A stretch of DNA of 64,000 nt from Spirometra erinaceieuropaei. Lineage: Eukaryota; Platyhelminthes; Cestoda; Diphyllobothriidea; Diphyllobothriidae. The stretch is taken from contig CACRXP010000045.1 in NCBI GenBank assembly GCA_902702965.1, positions 197,191 through 261,190 on the forward strand, in the 5' to 3' direction. Below the pieces are notes generated by a model that saw nothing but the letters and a program-made list of their open reading frames with translations, made no database searches and was not told the origin of the DNA. Shown piece after piece: positions 12,128-22,300 of this stretch. Numbering within the stretch: the first letter of the stretch is position 1; the number at the start of each line of letters is the position of its first letter. A program made the position numbers and the translations under genes.

Positions 12128-13081
12128 CTGGTGTGCTAGCTCACAAAATGTTAACAGAGATTCCAACATGCGCTTTTGATTCGAAAAGACTACTGAAGTA
12201 GGGTTGTAGTATTAATTAAAATGCAGCATAACCGCATGATATTTCAGATACCTCAGGACGCTAGTTTTTGAACTAAAGACCTTTAGATAGCTTGCAAAAA
12301 CTTCACTCTGTAAAAAGTGACTATTTATGCAGTATGACTTTTTCGTAGTAGTTTTCGACACCCTTATAAATTTAAATAAATTTCACGGAAATATGTATAA
12401 ATGTGTTCGTTCTTTCGCTCGTTTGGCAGAAAATTACGTTTCTTTTAAATTGCGTGTTTGAAGGAAGGGTGCAGTTGGGCTTTAAAAAACGTTTCCAGTT
12501 CCTGAAAATTTTGAACCTAACCTGAAGTAGCACTTGCATTCAAGGTTGCCAAACTACAAACTGTATATTTTCCATGCACGGAAAATCATACATTTCTAAC
12601 GCTACTAAGAGTAAATCATGCGTGGCTCATAAAATTTAGCAGTGGATTTGGGCCGTAATGTAAACTTTACACGCAACATTAGTAAGTGCAGAGGCGCGAT
12701 GTGTCAAGAACGGGCTTTTCACTGCCTTAAAAAATCTCATAATTAGAAACTGTTAAAGCCGAGAAGTAGTCATCTTCCAAATAAATTAACGAAGGAACAT
12801 CTTTACGCATGCTTTCTATGAAATATATTTGAATTTATAAATGCACCTAAAATCAATGAAAAGGTCGTCCAACTTAATTAAATTATTTCTTACAGATTGA
12901 AATTTTTGCAGGTGGTCCAAAAGAAGTTCTTTCACAAACTGGCGCCACCTAGTAGTAGCTGAAGTATCATGGGATTATGTTGCTTGGTGATTAATTTTAC
13001 AACCCTGCTTAAGTAATCTTTTTGAGTCGAAAGCGCATTTTAGAATTTCAGGTAACATTTCATGAGTAGGCCCACCTACTG
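12128..13081. mobile_element. MITE-1, copy 4
   Basis: The left end is CTGGTGTGCTAGCTCAC and the right end is GGCCCACCTACTG. It is 954 bp long and more diverged than the copy at 10609. The centre runs in the orientation of the 40.2 kb copy. It is non-coding. Confidence 0.8.
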
Positions 13082-13539
13082 TGTGCAAAGGCTAGCCTTA
13101 TATAGAGTTGACTGCTTTAGATTTCGGATCATTTTCTATTTAGTTCCCTAAAGCATCTGCCACTACATGAATCTTTTTACAAGTGTGAAGATGGTGAGTC
13201 GTAGTTCATCTGAGAAAGACGTTGCCAGGAATTGTTCGTTCCCTGGGCAGTTTCTCTTTACTAAAAAGGCTACTTGGAAAAAATATTCTACACAAAATTT
13301 AGCTGCAGCGGGCGCTCGGACAATAGGTAGCTCCGAAAATCCCCTGGCGGGTTTGTGAGGAATACTCTTAAAAAGAGTAAACTAACACATGAAAGTTTGC
13401 CAGCTACCCCGACAGCCGCACACATGCCGCTGACATGCGGAAGCCCGTCAGTTGTCAGTGGGGAAAAACGCCTTGAAATGGTCTACCAGAAATGACAGCA
13501 CTCGAAGGCCTAGCTAAGGCGTTTCTAGGTGTGAACTGA

Positions 13540-13941
13540 GTGGATAGACATGCCGACTGTTGGGCAGGAAGCCTGTTCGCGCCGGAAATTAACTCCCCAT
13601 CACGAGTGGACGTTGTGTGGCTGGCCGGGTTAAGAACACTTTATTCACCCCCCTCCCCCCTCAAAATGACAACTGTGAAAGCTTTTGGAAGGCAAAACCA
13701 AGCACCGAATACGCCCATCTGGGCAGCTGATGCCAAAGCTTTGGAATGCAAGTTAAGGTCTAGTGGAAAAGATGTCAAGAAGAGGCTGTTGGCAAGGGAG
13801 AGAAAAGCCAAACAGTGGAGTGCATTTGCGACTAACGATTTGACTACGACCTTCCTGTTCTTGTATTCAGCGATATTAGCATATCTCAGTGGAAATTATC
13901 TAAGTTCTAAAATGTGGCTATGGGTAAATAGACTTACTTAG
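13540..13941 (+). other. unrecognised 133-codon ORF
   Basis: The open frame starts at a GTG; the first ATG is near 13663. The middle part is Lys/Arg-rich (KDVKKRLLARERKAKQW) and is followed by a hydrophobic stretch (TTFLFLYSAILAYLSGNYL) that could span a membrane. I know no family with this layout. There is no promoter, splice or poly-A evidence, and in 64 kb of mostly non-coding DNA an ORF of this length is expected by chance. I list it because it is the longest ORF outside recognised elements on the left side. Confidence 0.15.
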
Positions 13942-13994
13942 ACAGACTGCTTGTCTTGCAGCCCAATTTCGAGATATTACAACCGCCTCTAGAT

Positions 13995-14110
13995 GCCGAC
14001 TTCTCGGTTCATAATTCATACTGACCCAACAGTGAAAAACTCGGCACCTCTGCAAGATTCGAACCCTAATTCATAGATGCTCTGGCAGTACTAAAGCCTT
14101 TCCAAAACAT
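13995..14110 (-). mobile_element. tRNA-related SINE-2 fragment, inverted copy
   Basis: On the minus strand it reads AGGGTTCGAATCTTGCAGAGG, then GAGTTTTTCACTG, then GGGTCAGTATGAATTAT. The same three blocks follow the tRNA-like head at 14281-14400 on the plus strand. The 5' head with box A is missing. With the plus copy it forms an inverted pair about 170 bp apart. Confidence 0.65.
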
Positions 14111-14280
14111 CTATGAATTAGGTGAGCCTGATAATCATCTGGTGGATTCTGGGTAAACGACTTATAAAATCCTGCTTGAGCAGTCAACTTACTGTATCCG
14201 ATTTGGTGGATTCCAGGCGTTGCAGTAGGTAGGGTGGGTAACTTGATCCAAATGTAATCAAACTCACGTCGTCCGGCGGA

Positions 14281-14400
14281 GCCTCGTAGCTCAAGTGGTT
14301 AGAGCGTTGGCTGTGCTAAAGCCTTCCCCTTACTGCGTGGGTTCGAATCTCACAGAGGCGCCGGGTTTTTCACTGCCGGGTCACTATGAATTATTCGAAA
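14281..14400 (+). mobile_element. tRNA-like head of SINE-2 (Ser-like)
   Basis: A tRNA-like segment (about 14281-14362) has a D-arm GCTC...GAGC, an anticodon stem GGCT/AGCC around GTGCTAA (anticodon GCT if read literally), a longer variable region, and a T-arm GTGGG-TTCGAAT-CTCAC with five pairs. The acceptor stem pairs only 5 of 7. The tail CGGGTTTTTCACTG recurs with an inverted copy at 13995-14110, which favours a tRNA-derived SINE over a working tRNA gene. A tRNA-Ser(GCT) pseudogene is the alternative. Confidence 0.6.
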
Positions 14401-14429
14401 TCTGCCAAAACATCTGTGGACTTTTCCGT

Positions 14430-14564
14430 TGTCTGTAAACATCATACTCCGTAAAAATGGCTACTTAAGTAGTAGGCATTTTTCCGTTGATTTTGGAAGC
14501 CCATAGAAATTTGAAGATATTTTGTACTTTATACTTTTTGTACTCATTCGGTTTTGTAGTCCGG
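14430..14564. mobile_element. MITE-1 arm fragment
   Basis: ATGGCTACTTAAGTAGTAGG, then TTGATTTTGG...GCCCATAGAAATT matches the middle of a MITE-1 arm. It stops at the start of the MITE-2 copy that begins at 14565, so MITE-2 probably inserted into it. Confidence 0.6.
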
Positions 14565-15169
14565 GACGGCGTGTATTTCAACAGCCCCACTTGATTATTA
14601 CCCTATTTTAATTTACTAAAACAATTTTAGTTAATATACCTAACTTAGTCGCCCGCTGAACTAGGAGGGGGAAGATAACGCAAGTGAACTCAAAGCACGC
14701 GCAGGGAAGTGTGTGAAGGTGGCGTGCACATACTCTCCCCCCCCCCCAAACACAACCACTCGATGGTGTAAGAGGATATGGGGGAGCAATCACAACTGCA
14801 AGGCCACTAAGGGAGCCACGTGGTAATTCTCAGCACATGGCCATTTTAGTGAAACCGACGGAGTTCCACAACATCCGAAAAATTCCATGGGCAGTTCCAA
14901 TTGACCACGTTCCGGACTGGGATAATAAAGGGGGTGCAAGCAGGGCTCGAACCACGCGAAGGGAAGCGCGTGTGAACTGGTAATTGAGGTAAATGAGGCT
15001 GGCGTATACGCACTCCTCTTCTGTGGTACAGTCACTCGCGGGATTAGAATGATAAGGAAGATGCATATATGTCATATTTGTAAAGTCGACGTATTCGCAT
15101 CTACCAACTTTTTTTAGACAGCTAACCATCTGGTATCACTCAGATGGGGCTACAGGACCAAGCCTCACC
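14565..15169 (-). mobile_element. MITE-2 element, copy 1
   Basis: A 605-bp element with inverted ends: GACGGCG...CAGCCCCACTTGA at the left and TCAGATGGGGCTACAGGACC with AGCCTCACC at the right. The interior matches the 30.8 and 49.9 kb copies in reverse orientation. The flanks TAGTCCGG (14557-14564) and CATTCCGG (15170-15177) agree at 6 of 8 positions, which suggests an 8-bp target duplication. It contains a run of 13 C at about 14741. It is non-coding. Confidence 0.75.
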
Positions 15170-15344
15170 CATTCCGGGTTCTCCAATTTGTCTGCTAGAA
15201 GAGTCTATGATTTCTAGTTTGAGGGAGAATTATTAGTCTCTGAATAATTTTGAAGCATTGGAATTTGCGTAAATCTCTCCGTACAACAATCTGCATACGT
15301 TCTGCTTGAGACCAATTATTCATTTTCCTAAGTTAACAAGAGAT

Positions 15345-15830
15345 TGTCGTGCAAGCTCATAGAATGTGAAATGAAATGCAGGCGACTTTGTATACCTTGC
15401 AAGAAATTTTAACAAACATTTGGATAGAATGCTGTTCGAAAGGAGAATTTGTGGTCTTAAAAATATCAAAATTGCAGGCTTTTAAAGCCGGTTATATTAA
15501 CTTCCTTCGACTATGGATCCTTCAACATTTTATTTGCTGCTCTATTAAAAAACTATGTACGTCTAAAGCATGCTTTTGAAAAAAATAATGTCTGATCTTC
15601 AAGAAAATAAAAATTGAGCGGGAAATGTCCTTGAAACACAAGCAGCCACTTTTGAAGACACACGGAAGGAAGCGCATTTGAAGCCGACATTTTGAGGTAA
15701 CTGAAGTGCATTCGGATTGTGTCGCAAGAAATTAGTGTCACAAGTCCACGTAAGCAATAGTCCTTGTCGAAAATAAGTTTTGGAGTCTCAGCCAACATTC
15801 CTCCAGATAGGCCGCACACTGTATGCACAG
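15345..15830. mobile_element. possible decayed MITE-1 copy
   Basis: The left part has GTGCAAGCTCATAGAATGTG. The right part (15639-15800) has AGCAGCCACTTTTGAAG, then GAAGCCGACATTTTGAGGTAACTG, which resembles the MITE-1 right arm. The middle does not align by eye, so this is tentative. Confidence 0.35.
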
Positions 15831-16310
15831 GATGTCGTGACCAATTAATACCCATTCGGGAGAAATATCAAGTCGGATTTCATTAAAGTACACATCATTT
15901 TCCACATTCGTTCGAAGTTTCAGATATTGTTTACGTGTTCTGTCAACGCGTATGTTCATACGAATATCTGTTCTGGTCCAGACACTAGTGAGAACGCGTA
16001 GCAGTGGAGTCGTAAACATGAAGAAGCAATTGGTGTAGTATGCGAGCTTATTCTAGTTAAATGTTTGCTCTCAACGTTACCGATGTTGTCGGCTTTATAG
16101 TGTAAAGTTCATCTTTTAAATATCTTTAAGAAACTTCAGAATTATGAAATCTAGTGAACAAAATGAAGCCAATTCGTCGAATCTACATACTGAAGAAGAT
16201 TTCCTTAAGGTAGGATCTTGCGTCATGTATGGAGATACCTCGCAATACGGAATATTAAACAGCCCATCTTCAGAAAACTCTCCAAAGCTTGTCATGACAG
16301 TATCATAGCA

Positions 16311-16605
16311 GTGGGCGCTCGCCGATCAGGTTACGGAACATGCTCGTTCCGTTGTGCCTTGGGGCTCATACTAAAACCCTCGCAGGCAGTCGCACCGCGA
16401 CTAGCAGTAGACATAGATGAGATGGGGCCGACAAAGACAAGGGAGATCGGAATGGCCATTTCTGACTTATTAGCCGTCATCAGCCAGTCATACCCAACCC
16501 CAAGTGTGGATCACTTGAGATTCGAACCCGGGATCTTTGATCATGGAGTTTGACGCTCTACCATTGAGCCACGGGCCCGTTGTCCTGTCGGTTGTGATCG
16601 GGAAT
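16311..16605 (-). mobile_element. SINE-1, full-length-like copy
   Basis: On the minus strand it starts near ATTCCCGATCACAACCGACA, then a tRNA-like head (GGCCCGTGGCTCAATGGTAG with box A, GGGTTCGAATCTC box B), then the body with GGGTTGGGTATGACTGGCTG, CCCTTGTCTTTGTCGG and CCTCGCAGG, ending near CGGCGAGCGCCC. It is about 290 bp. It defines the family together with 16619-16955. Confidence 0.85.
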
Positions 16606-16618
16606 ATTAATTATGAGA

Positions 16619-16788
16619 ATGGGCGCTCGCCGATGAGGTTACGGAACATGCTCGTTCCGTTGTGCCTTGGGGCTCATACTAGAACCCTCGCAGGCAGTCT
16701 CACAGCGACTAGCAATAGACATAGATGAGATGGGGCCGACAAAGACAAGGGAGACCGGAATGGCCATTTCTGACTTATTAGCCGTCAT
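16619..16788 (-). mobile_element. SINE-1, headless copy
   Basis: It repeats the body of the neighbouring SINE (GGGCGCTCGCCGATGAGG to TTATTAGCCGTCAT on the plus strand) but lacks the tRNA-like head. It is joined directly to the head of the opposite-strand copy at 16789. Confidence 0.85.
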
Positions 16789-16955
16789 CGGGTCCGTGGC
16801 TCAATGGTAGAGCGTCAAACTCCATGATCAAAGATCCCGGGTTCGAATCTCAAGTGATCCACACTTGGGGTTGGGTATGACTGGCTGATGACGGCTAATA
16901 AGTCAGAAATGGCCATTCCGGTCTCCCTTGTCTTTGTCGGCCCCATCTCATCCAG
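16789..16955 (+). mobile_element. SINE-1, 3'-truncated copy in opposite orientation
   Basis: A tRNA-like head (GGGTCCGTGGCTCAATGGTAG ... GGGTTCGAATCTC) is followed by about 100 bp of body that is an almost exact reverse complement of 16725-16788. The pair can fold back with the head as the loop. The near-identity of the arms points to a recent event. Confidence 0.85.
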
Positions 16956-17084
16956 CATCATAGCAATTTCAATTAAATGGGACCCATCGAAATATCACCA
17001 CAAATGGCTCATTTAATCCTCTCACTGGCAAAGCAGATGACAGTGTATTTACTAAAAAGTAGTACAATGTTAAGTTATTGATGA

Positions 17085-17345
17085 TGGATTTCGGCCCAAA
17101 TATTCAAACAAATAATTTCGGTCTGAGCCTATAGACCTAGAATGAGCTAGTCTGCACCAAGTTGATTTCTGGTAAAATTAAAAAGCAGTAATTTCTAAAT
17201 TGGAGTATCTACCAGAGAGCCAACGGAAAATGCCGAGGGACCCACAGATGATTTGAACCCCTCGCAGTTGCACCATGCAGCAGCAGATCGTCGCCGAAAC
17301 CCGCGTGCATGGGCTTTTGGCTAGTACCTGTGCTGTTAGTATGGT
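17085..17345 (-). repeat. repeat X, copy 1
   Basis: The minus strand starts near GTAAGGGAATACCATACTAA, then ACAGCACAGGTACTAGCCAA and CCCATGCACGCG, and ends in CCGAAATTATTTG...GGGCCGAAATCC. It aligns with plus-strand copies at 28950 and 58795. It is about 260-340 bp, has no terminal inverted repeats and no ORF. It could be a SINE of another kind. Confidence 0.7.
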
Positions 17346-18099
17346 ATTCCCTTACAATAAAATAATGTTAATGCTCCACAGGCGTACTGTCAGGCCCCCA
17401 GTAGGCGCACATGTTAAGGTGAGTTTAACCCTTTCAACTTAAAAGCAGTCGAATCACTCTGTAAACTTTTTGTCAGAAAGTTATCATATTCTATACATCC
17501 TGTCAAGTACCATCTGAAAGAATACGCTCTACGTCTAGGAGCATCCAATTTGATAGTATTGATTCATCGTAGAATTTTGCATTGCTAAAGGCAACGCCTC
17601 TAGGTGCGTTGGGTAGGTAACCTCAAAATGTCTTATCCACGATTCGCATATCGCACTGATTTCCTTGGACTTTGGTGATATTTTTCTAGTATCCTTTCTA
17701 AAAATGCGGAATAAACTGAGACCTGTCGTTCTTCGGAACGGTTCTCATAGGCGTTAAAAATAATTCCGCTCACTCCGAATGTGGCAGTTATTCAATAACT
17801 AGCAAGCTGCGCAGATGGGTCTGTTCGAAACTTCCTCCTAGGATGTCTTTTCGTGTGAACTGCGTTCCCAAAGTTCGAGTAGCGTTTGTGGATGAATTTC
17901 ATTTGTGTAAAGCATACTCTGGTTTCCCTTATGTAGTTCCACAGGTTAAATAGAAAGGGAGCGAAAGACCGGATGCTAAGGACTATACCCGTTTTGAGCA
18001 AGACTGTACTTTTACTAGGAAATTTCTTATGCGATTTAACAAGATGGATCCAGTGACATTAGTTTATAGGGTTATAGGTTATAAGGCCGTCAGAATTTA
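17346..18099. other. no gene recognised
   Basis: AT-rich spacer. A 69-codon minus ORF at 17792-18001 has no domain. Confidence 0.5.
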
Positions 18100-18714
18100 C
18101 AACAGATGTGCTAACTCGTGAAATGTTGTTCGAAATCCTGAGATGCGTTTTCGGCTTATGTAGATTATTTAAGTAAGGTTGTAACATCCCTTAACATGCA
18201 GCATAATCATAGGATATTTTAGTCACAGCGGGACGCCGACTTTTCAACAAACGTCTTTCCGGCCGCCTGCAGAATCTCTACTGCAAAAAATGACTGTTCA
18301 TGCAGTATACATTTCTCCCGTTGAGTTTCAATGCCCATAAGAATTCAAATATATTTCATAACAAACGTGCATAAAAATATTCATTCTTTTACTCATTTGA
18401 AAGAAAACTAAGTTTTCTTCGAATTTTTTGCTTGCAGGAAGGGTAAAATGCGGCTTTTAGAACTTTTTCAATTCCTGAAAAATTTTGAACCCGACCTCCT
18501 GTTTCACTTGCATTCAAGGTTCTCAAATTGCAATCTGCAAACTTTCCGTGCATGGAAATTCATACACTTCTACACGCTATTAGGAGGAAACCTTACGGGG
18601 TCCGTGACATTTAGCAGTAGATTTGAGCCGTATTAAAAATTTTGCAAGCAATATTAGCAAATGCAGAGACACTATGTTTTATGAACGGGCATTGCCCGAT
18701 CTTAAAAAACCGGA

Positions 18715-19500
18715 AAAATGAAGGACTCACCGGATCGGGGGAATTGTCTTGCTGACGTTTCGAAGAGCTTGACCAGCTCTCCATTATCAAAGCATGTATT
18801 GCTAAAGTCGATCAGAGTTTTGAATAGGCAGCCGAATTAGTTGGCCTAGAGCTGATCGATCTTTTTCTTCTTTCGCTGCCTTGGCCTACTGGCCGTCGTT
18901 TCCAAGTTTAATGGCCTCCTGTGTTGTGTGTCGTCACCTCAATTAGGTTTAGTTGAGTTTGTGCCTCCCTTTTGGGTGAATTCGTCGATGGGCCGTGTTT
19001 GCTCGGTATGCTTATGTTCCTTATGACCGGCTTGTCCTGGTCATGGTGTATGTAGTGACGTACAACTTTATTGGCCGCAGAAAGGCCTAGACGCCTGTTG
19101 ATGGAGTTGGCGTCGGAATACCAAGCCTCAAGTGTGAGACGTTCTGTTTTTGAGGTGCCCTGGCCTATTAAAATTACTCCTTGAAGGTCGAAACCGTGGT
19201 TAGTTTCTCCGATGTAATTCACAAGCTGTGAATTTGGATGTAGTTTCCGAGTTGCCAGTGTGTGCTCATGTTGGCGGGTCTGCAATTTCCGTCCAGTTTG
19301 CGCAACGTAGTTGCAGTCTCCATCGTTACAACGTATTTGATAGACAACTGCTGACGTTTCAGTAGATCGATTTTTGCATTAAACGCTTTGATAACGGAGG
19401 GCCGGCCATGTTCTCCGAAACATAAGCAATACAATTCCCTTGACCCAGTGAGCACTTCATTTTTTTCAAATTGTTCACCCCGATCTTTTATGTTTGCTAA
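18715..19500 (-). pseudogene. Penelope-like element B, GIY-YIG endonuclease and 3' tail
   Basis: An open frame on the minus strand from about 19370 to 18908 reads ETSAVVYQIRCNDGDC, then NYVAQTGRKLQTRQHEH, LATRKLHPNSQL, and ends ...DANSINRRLGLS and RHYIHHDQD. This is a PLE endonuclease. The GIY-YIG block has Ala where YVGQT is expected. Upstream RT is absent. The 3' tail holds the structured motif at about 18744-18790, shared with 35880-35920. The fragment is embedded in a MITE-1 copy, so it is the younger of the two. Confidence 0.88.
18744..18794 (-). ncRNA. structured motif in PLE-B tail
   Basis: The minus strand reads TTGATAATGG, then a stem GGAGAGCT / AGCTCTTC with loop GGTCA, then GAAACGTCAG. 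The same layout with a different stem (GGATTC / GAATCC) lies in PLE-D tails. The stem changes while both sides stay paired, so RNA structure is likely. It is a relaxed form of the hammerhead core CUGANGA...GAAA. Confidence 0.5.
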
Positions 19501-19886
19501 CCTGAGTTAAAAAGTCATTTAAGTAAAACTTTTTAAAATCGAATCACCCCCTTGCTTCAAGCACAAAATTTGGAGAAGATGTAAGTTTCTTCCAAATGAG
19601 TAAAATAATGAATATTTTATGCATGTTTGCTATGAAGTATATTTGAATTATCAAGGCTATCGAGAATCAACGAAAACGTCTATGCTACGCAAGTAGTTGT
19701 TTATTACAAAATGTATTTTTTGTAGGCGGCCAAAAGGATTTCGCTTAAAGGCCGTCACCCTAATGTAAATAAAATACCTTGGAATTATGCCACTTTTTAG
19801 TTAATGGCTAATTAAGTAATCTTCTGGAATCAGAAACTCATTCAAGAATTTTGATCGACAGTTCGTTAGTTAGCACATCTACTGTA

Positions 19887-21876
19887 CCTTACTTCACTTG
19901 ATTCATCGTCCATTAGTGTCAAAACTAATGCACCTCGACAATTATCAAAGACGAGTAAATAAAATGTGGCTGCCGATAAGCATCTTTGTTTGACTTGCTC
20001 GGAAACTATTTGAAGTTGTTTAAAATTGATTCTTTTGTGTCAACCCCTTCATAAAAGCGCCTAATTTGTGTGATTTTTATTACAAAATGTGTTTGTAACG
20101 TTACATGGTTATATGTCGGAGACATGCATAATGTTGTTTGCTGGAAGATGTAAACTGATGGCAATGAGTCGTGACAGTACACTTCCTGGGAATACATTTA
20201 AGCACAATGTTGTGTCTGCAGCACCATGAAAAGGTCTTCAAATTATCCGCGCTAGATCCAACACCCATGCGAGGAGTATATATCTCATAAACTTTTAATT
20301 ATTGGGCTAATTGAGTAGATTTTGCATGACCTAAAATAGTATTTCTTTAACTTTAAAAGTGCAGATATAAGTGAACTTTAAATCCTGATCAAGTTTCGTG
20401 CACTCGGAGAACGCACGTATCATGGACTTTGACTAAAAATAGCCAGCCATGATACTAACCTCAGTAATTGCCTGTGAAAAATACGTGAATCAGCTCGGGA
20501 GATAAGCAGTTATTAAACATTTTCAAAATGCCTTTAATAGAAAACGCCCAAGGTGCTGCGATCAGGGTATGCAAAAACACGGTTGGTGCAAATCATTAAC
20601 AGCGCTTTCAGCCACTGTTTCATTTAAAACAATCTGCTGAAAACATGCAACCTTTTGTTTACATAAGCATTGTAAAAAATATTTGCTTTTTAAATTTCAG
20701 ACTAGCGAACTAGGCCGAATTCGGCCATTCGGCAAACGAGCTGTTTTGACAACTGGTCAGGTCCGATTTATGAGGTTGCATGACTTGGTTACATGAATCA
20801 GACAGCTGTCAAGAGGTCCATCACATAATGCCTTAAAGGAGGGCATGCGTTTTTTCCGCAAGCGATTCCTGTGTAAAGACCCACTGTCAGTGTGTGATTT
20901 TTAAGCGCAAGAGATCTGAATCCGCGTAAACACACGGCGTGCTGTGTGTGGATTTACGGATGCATTGAAGAACGCGCTATACCGTCCTCCAATGTGTCAT
21001 TTCCCATCATCAAGACCACTGAAATCAGAGTGAATAAAAACAGCGAGCCTTTGCGATACTCCACAAAAGATTAAACAACTGTGTTGTGTGTTTTAAGATG
21101 CTCCTAGTGCTTGCGTGCGGGAGAAGAAAAACGGTCGACCTTGAGGGACCCATCTTCACCGTAATAACTCTGACCTGCTGTAACTTATTACGACGTGCTA
21201 CCTGCCGTGACTTGGGGTACTGCCAAATTAACATATAATTAGGTTTCTCCAGGACTGAGATAGCCAGTAATTGTTTAGACGGATGTTCTGAAAATGTAGA
21301 TACTAAAAAGAACACCGGCCTTTATAACGTATCTACTCCGACTGGCTTCTAAAACCTTGAACTGGACTTCGGGAGGCCTTTTTAAGACCGGGCGTTGCCA
21401 TTTTTTGGGAACAGAATATTGGACTGCAGTTCTCCTATGAATCAGACAGAGATTTTACCATGAGCCTCAAGGGCAGTCAGTAGAGCGCAATTTCGAATAG
21501 TTTCGTCATGGTCTTTGTTCACACATTCGAACTGCTGAACTTTAATTGAGACCACTTTCGAGACCTGACATAGCACATAATATTTGAACGTCAGGGTGTA
21601 GTTCAAGAGGTGGCGCATTTTATGAAACGACGAGTGGAATTCCGAAGCATGATCCCGCCTAAAAAGGACTACTTTTGTTGGATTGTAATTGTAAATTATC
21701 ATGCATTATAATTCCAAGATATCCCGTTCACGCAACGATACCTACTTTGGAATGCGCGTCCTTCCGGCCGCCTGCAAAAACCGCTGGATAATTGTAAACT
21801 CGATCGGTCGCTGCACTAGAGTTTATGGATAAAAGTCTGCAAAATACACACCCTACAGCTAGGGAGAATCAAACAT
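19887..21876. other. no gene recognised
   Basis: Only short ORFs (the longest is 96 codons on the minus strand, 21025-21315), with no motif. There is a 14-bp palindrome GGCCGAATTCGGCC at 20713-20726. Small scraps resembling MITE-1 arms occur at about 21590-21800, too short to delimit. Confidence 0.45.
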
Positions 21877-21995
21877 TGAAGATGAAGACACGATCGCCGG
21901 GACAAGAGAATTATTATTCTGACGTTTCGGATTCCTGCTCGAATCCATCATCAGAGACAAAAGCATATTGGAAATTAGATGACATCTGACGCCTG
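21877..21995 (-). mobile_element. PLE-D 3' tail fragment
   Basis: The minus strand holds the motif CTGATGATGGATTC, GAGCAG, GAATCCGAAACGTC (21921-21954), then the CCGGCGATCGTGTCTTC end typical of PLE-D tails. It is only about 120 bp. Confidence 0.75.
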
Positions 21996-22047
21996 TAACA
22001 TCGTATATTTCATAAAGAGCACTAATAAAAGGACAGATAATATATTC

Positions 22048-22300
22048 AGTGGAAGATGAAGATGTGATCACTGGAACAAGAGGTTTATTGGCCTGACGTT
22101 TCGGATTCCCAATCAAACCCATCAGTAGAAGCAGTGGCAGGTAATTAACGGCTCCAGGGATCACCCCTAGGGGGCCGTAATGGATGCGAGAATGACTCGT
22201 CAGTCCGCGTCCAAGTTATTAATTGTCGCAATTTGATCATCCGTATTGGATGTTGACGTGATGATTACTTGGCGATTAGGTTCGCTGCCACTGAGTCTGT
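22048..22300 (-). mobile_element. PLE-D 3' region fragment
   Basis: A second tail in the same orientation (GAAACGTCAGGCCAATAAAC on the minus strand) is preceded by about 170 bp that match the non-coding stretch after the PLE-D ORF at 52.7 kb (AATCATCACGTCAACATCC). CTGATGA is degraded here (CTGATGG). Confidence 0.75.

Larger units (their letters stand above)
18100..19884. mobile_element. MITE-1, copy 5, split by PLE-B
   Basis: The left half is 18100-18710 (start CAACAGATGTGCTAACTCG) and the right half about 19526-19884 (end TAGCACATCTACTG). TA flanks both outer ends (18098-18099 and 19885-19886). Removing the inserted PLE leaves roughly 1.0 kb, the family length. The centre has the orientation of the 40.2 kb copy. 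Confidence 0.85.

Noticed and set aside
14281..14362. Functional tRNA gene
   Set aside because: The acceptor stem pairs only partly, the variable region is irregular, and an inverted copy of the adjoining tail lies 170 bp away. A SINE head is more likely.
20713..20726. 14-bp palindrome GGCCGAATTCGGCC
   Set aside because: Isolated and short, with no surrounding element or repeated copy.
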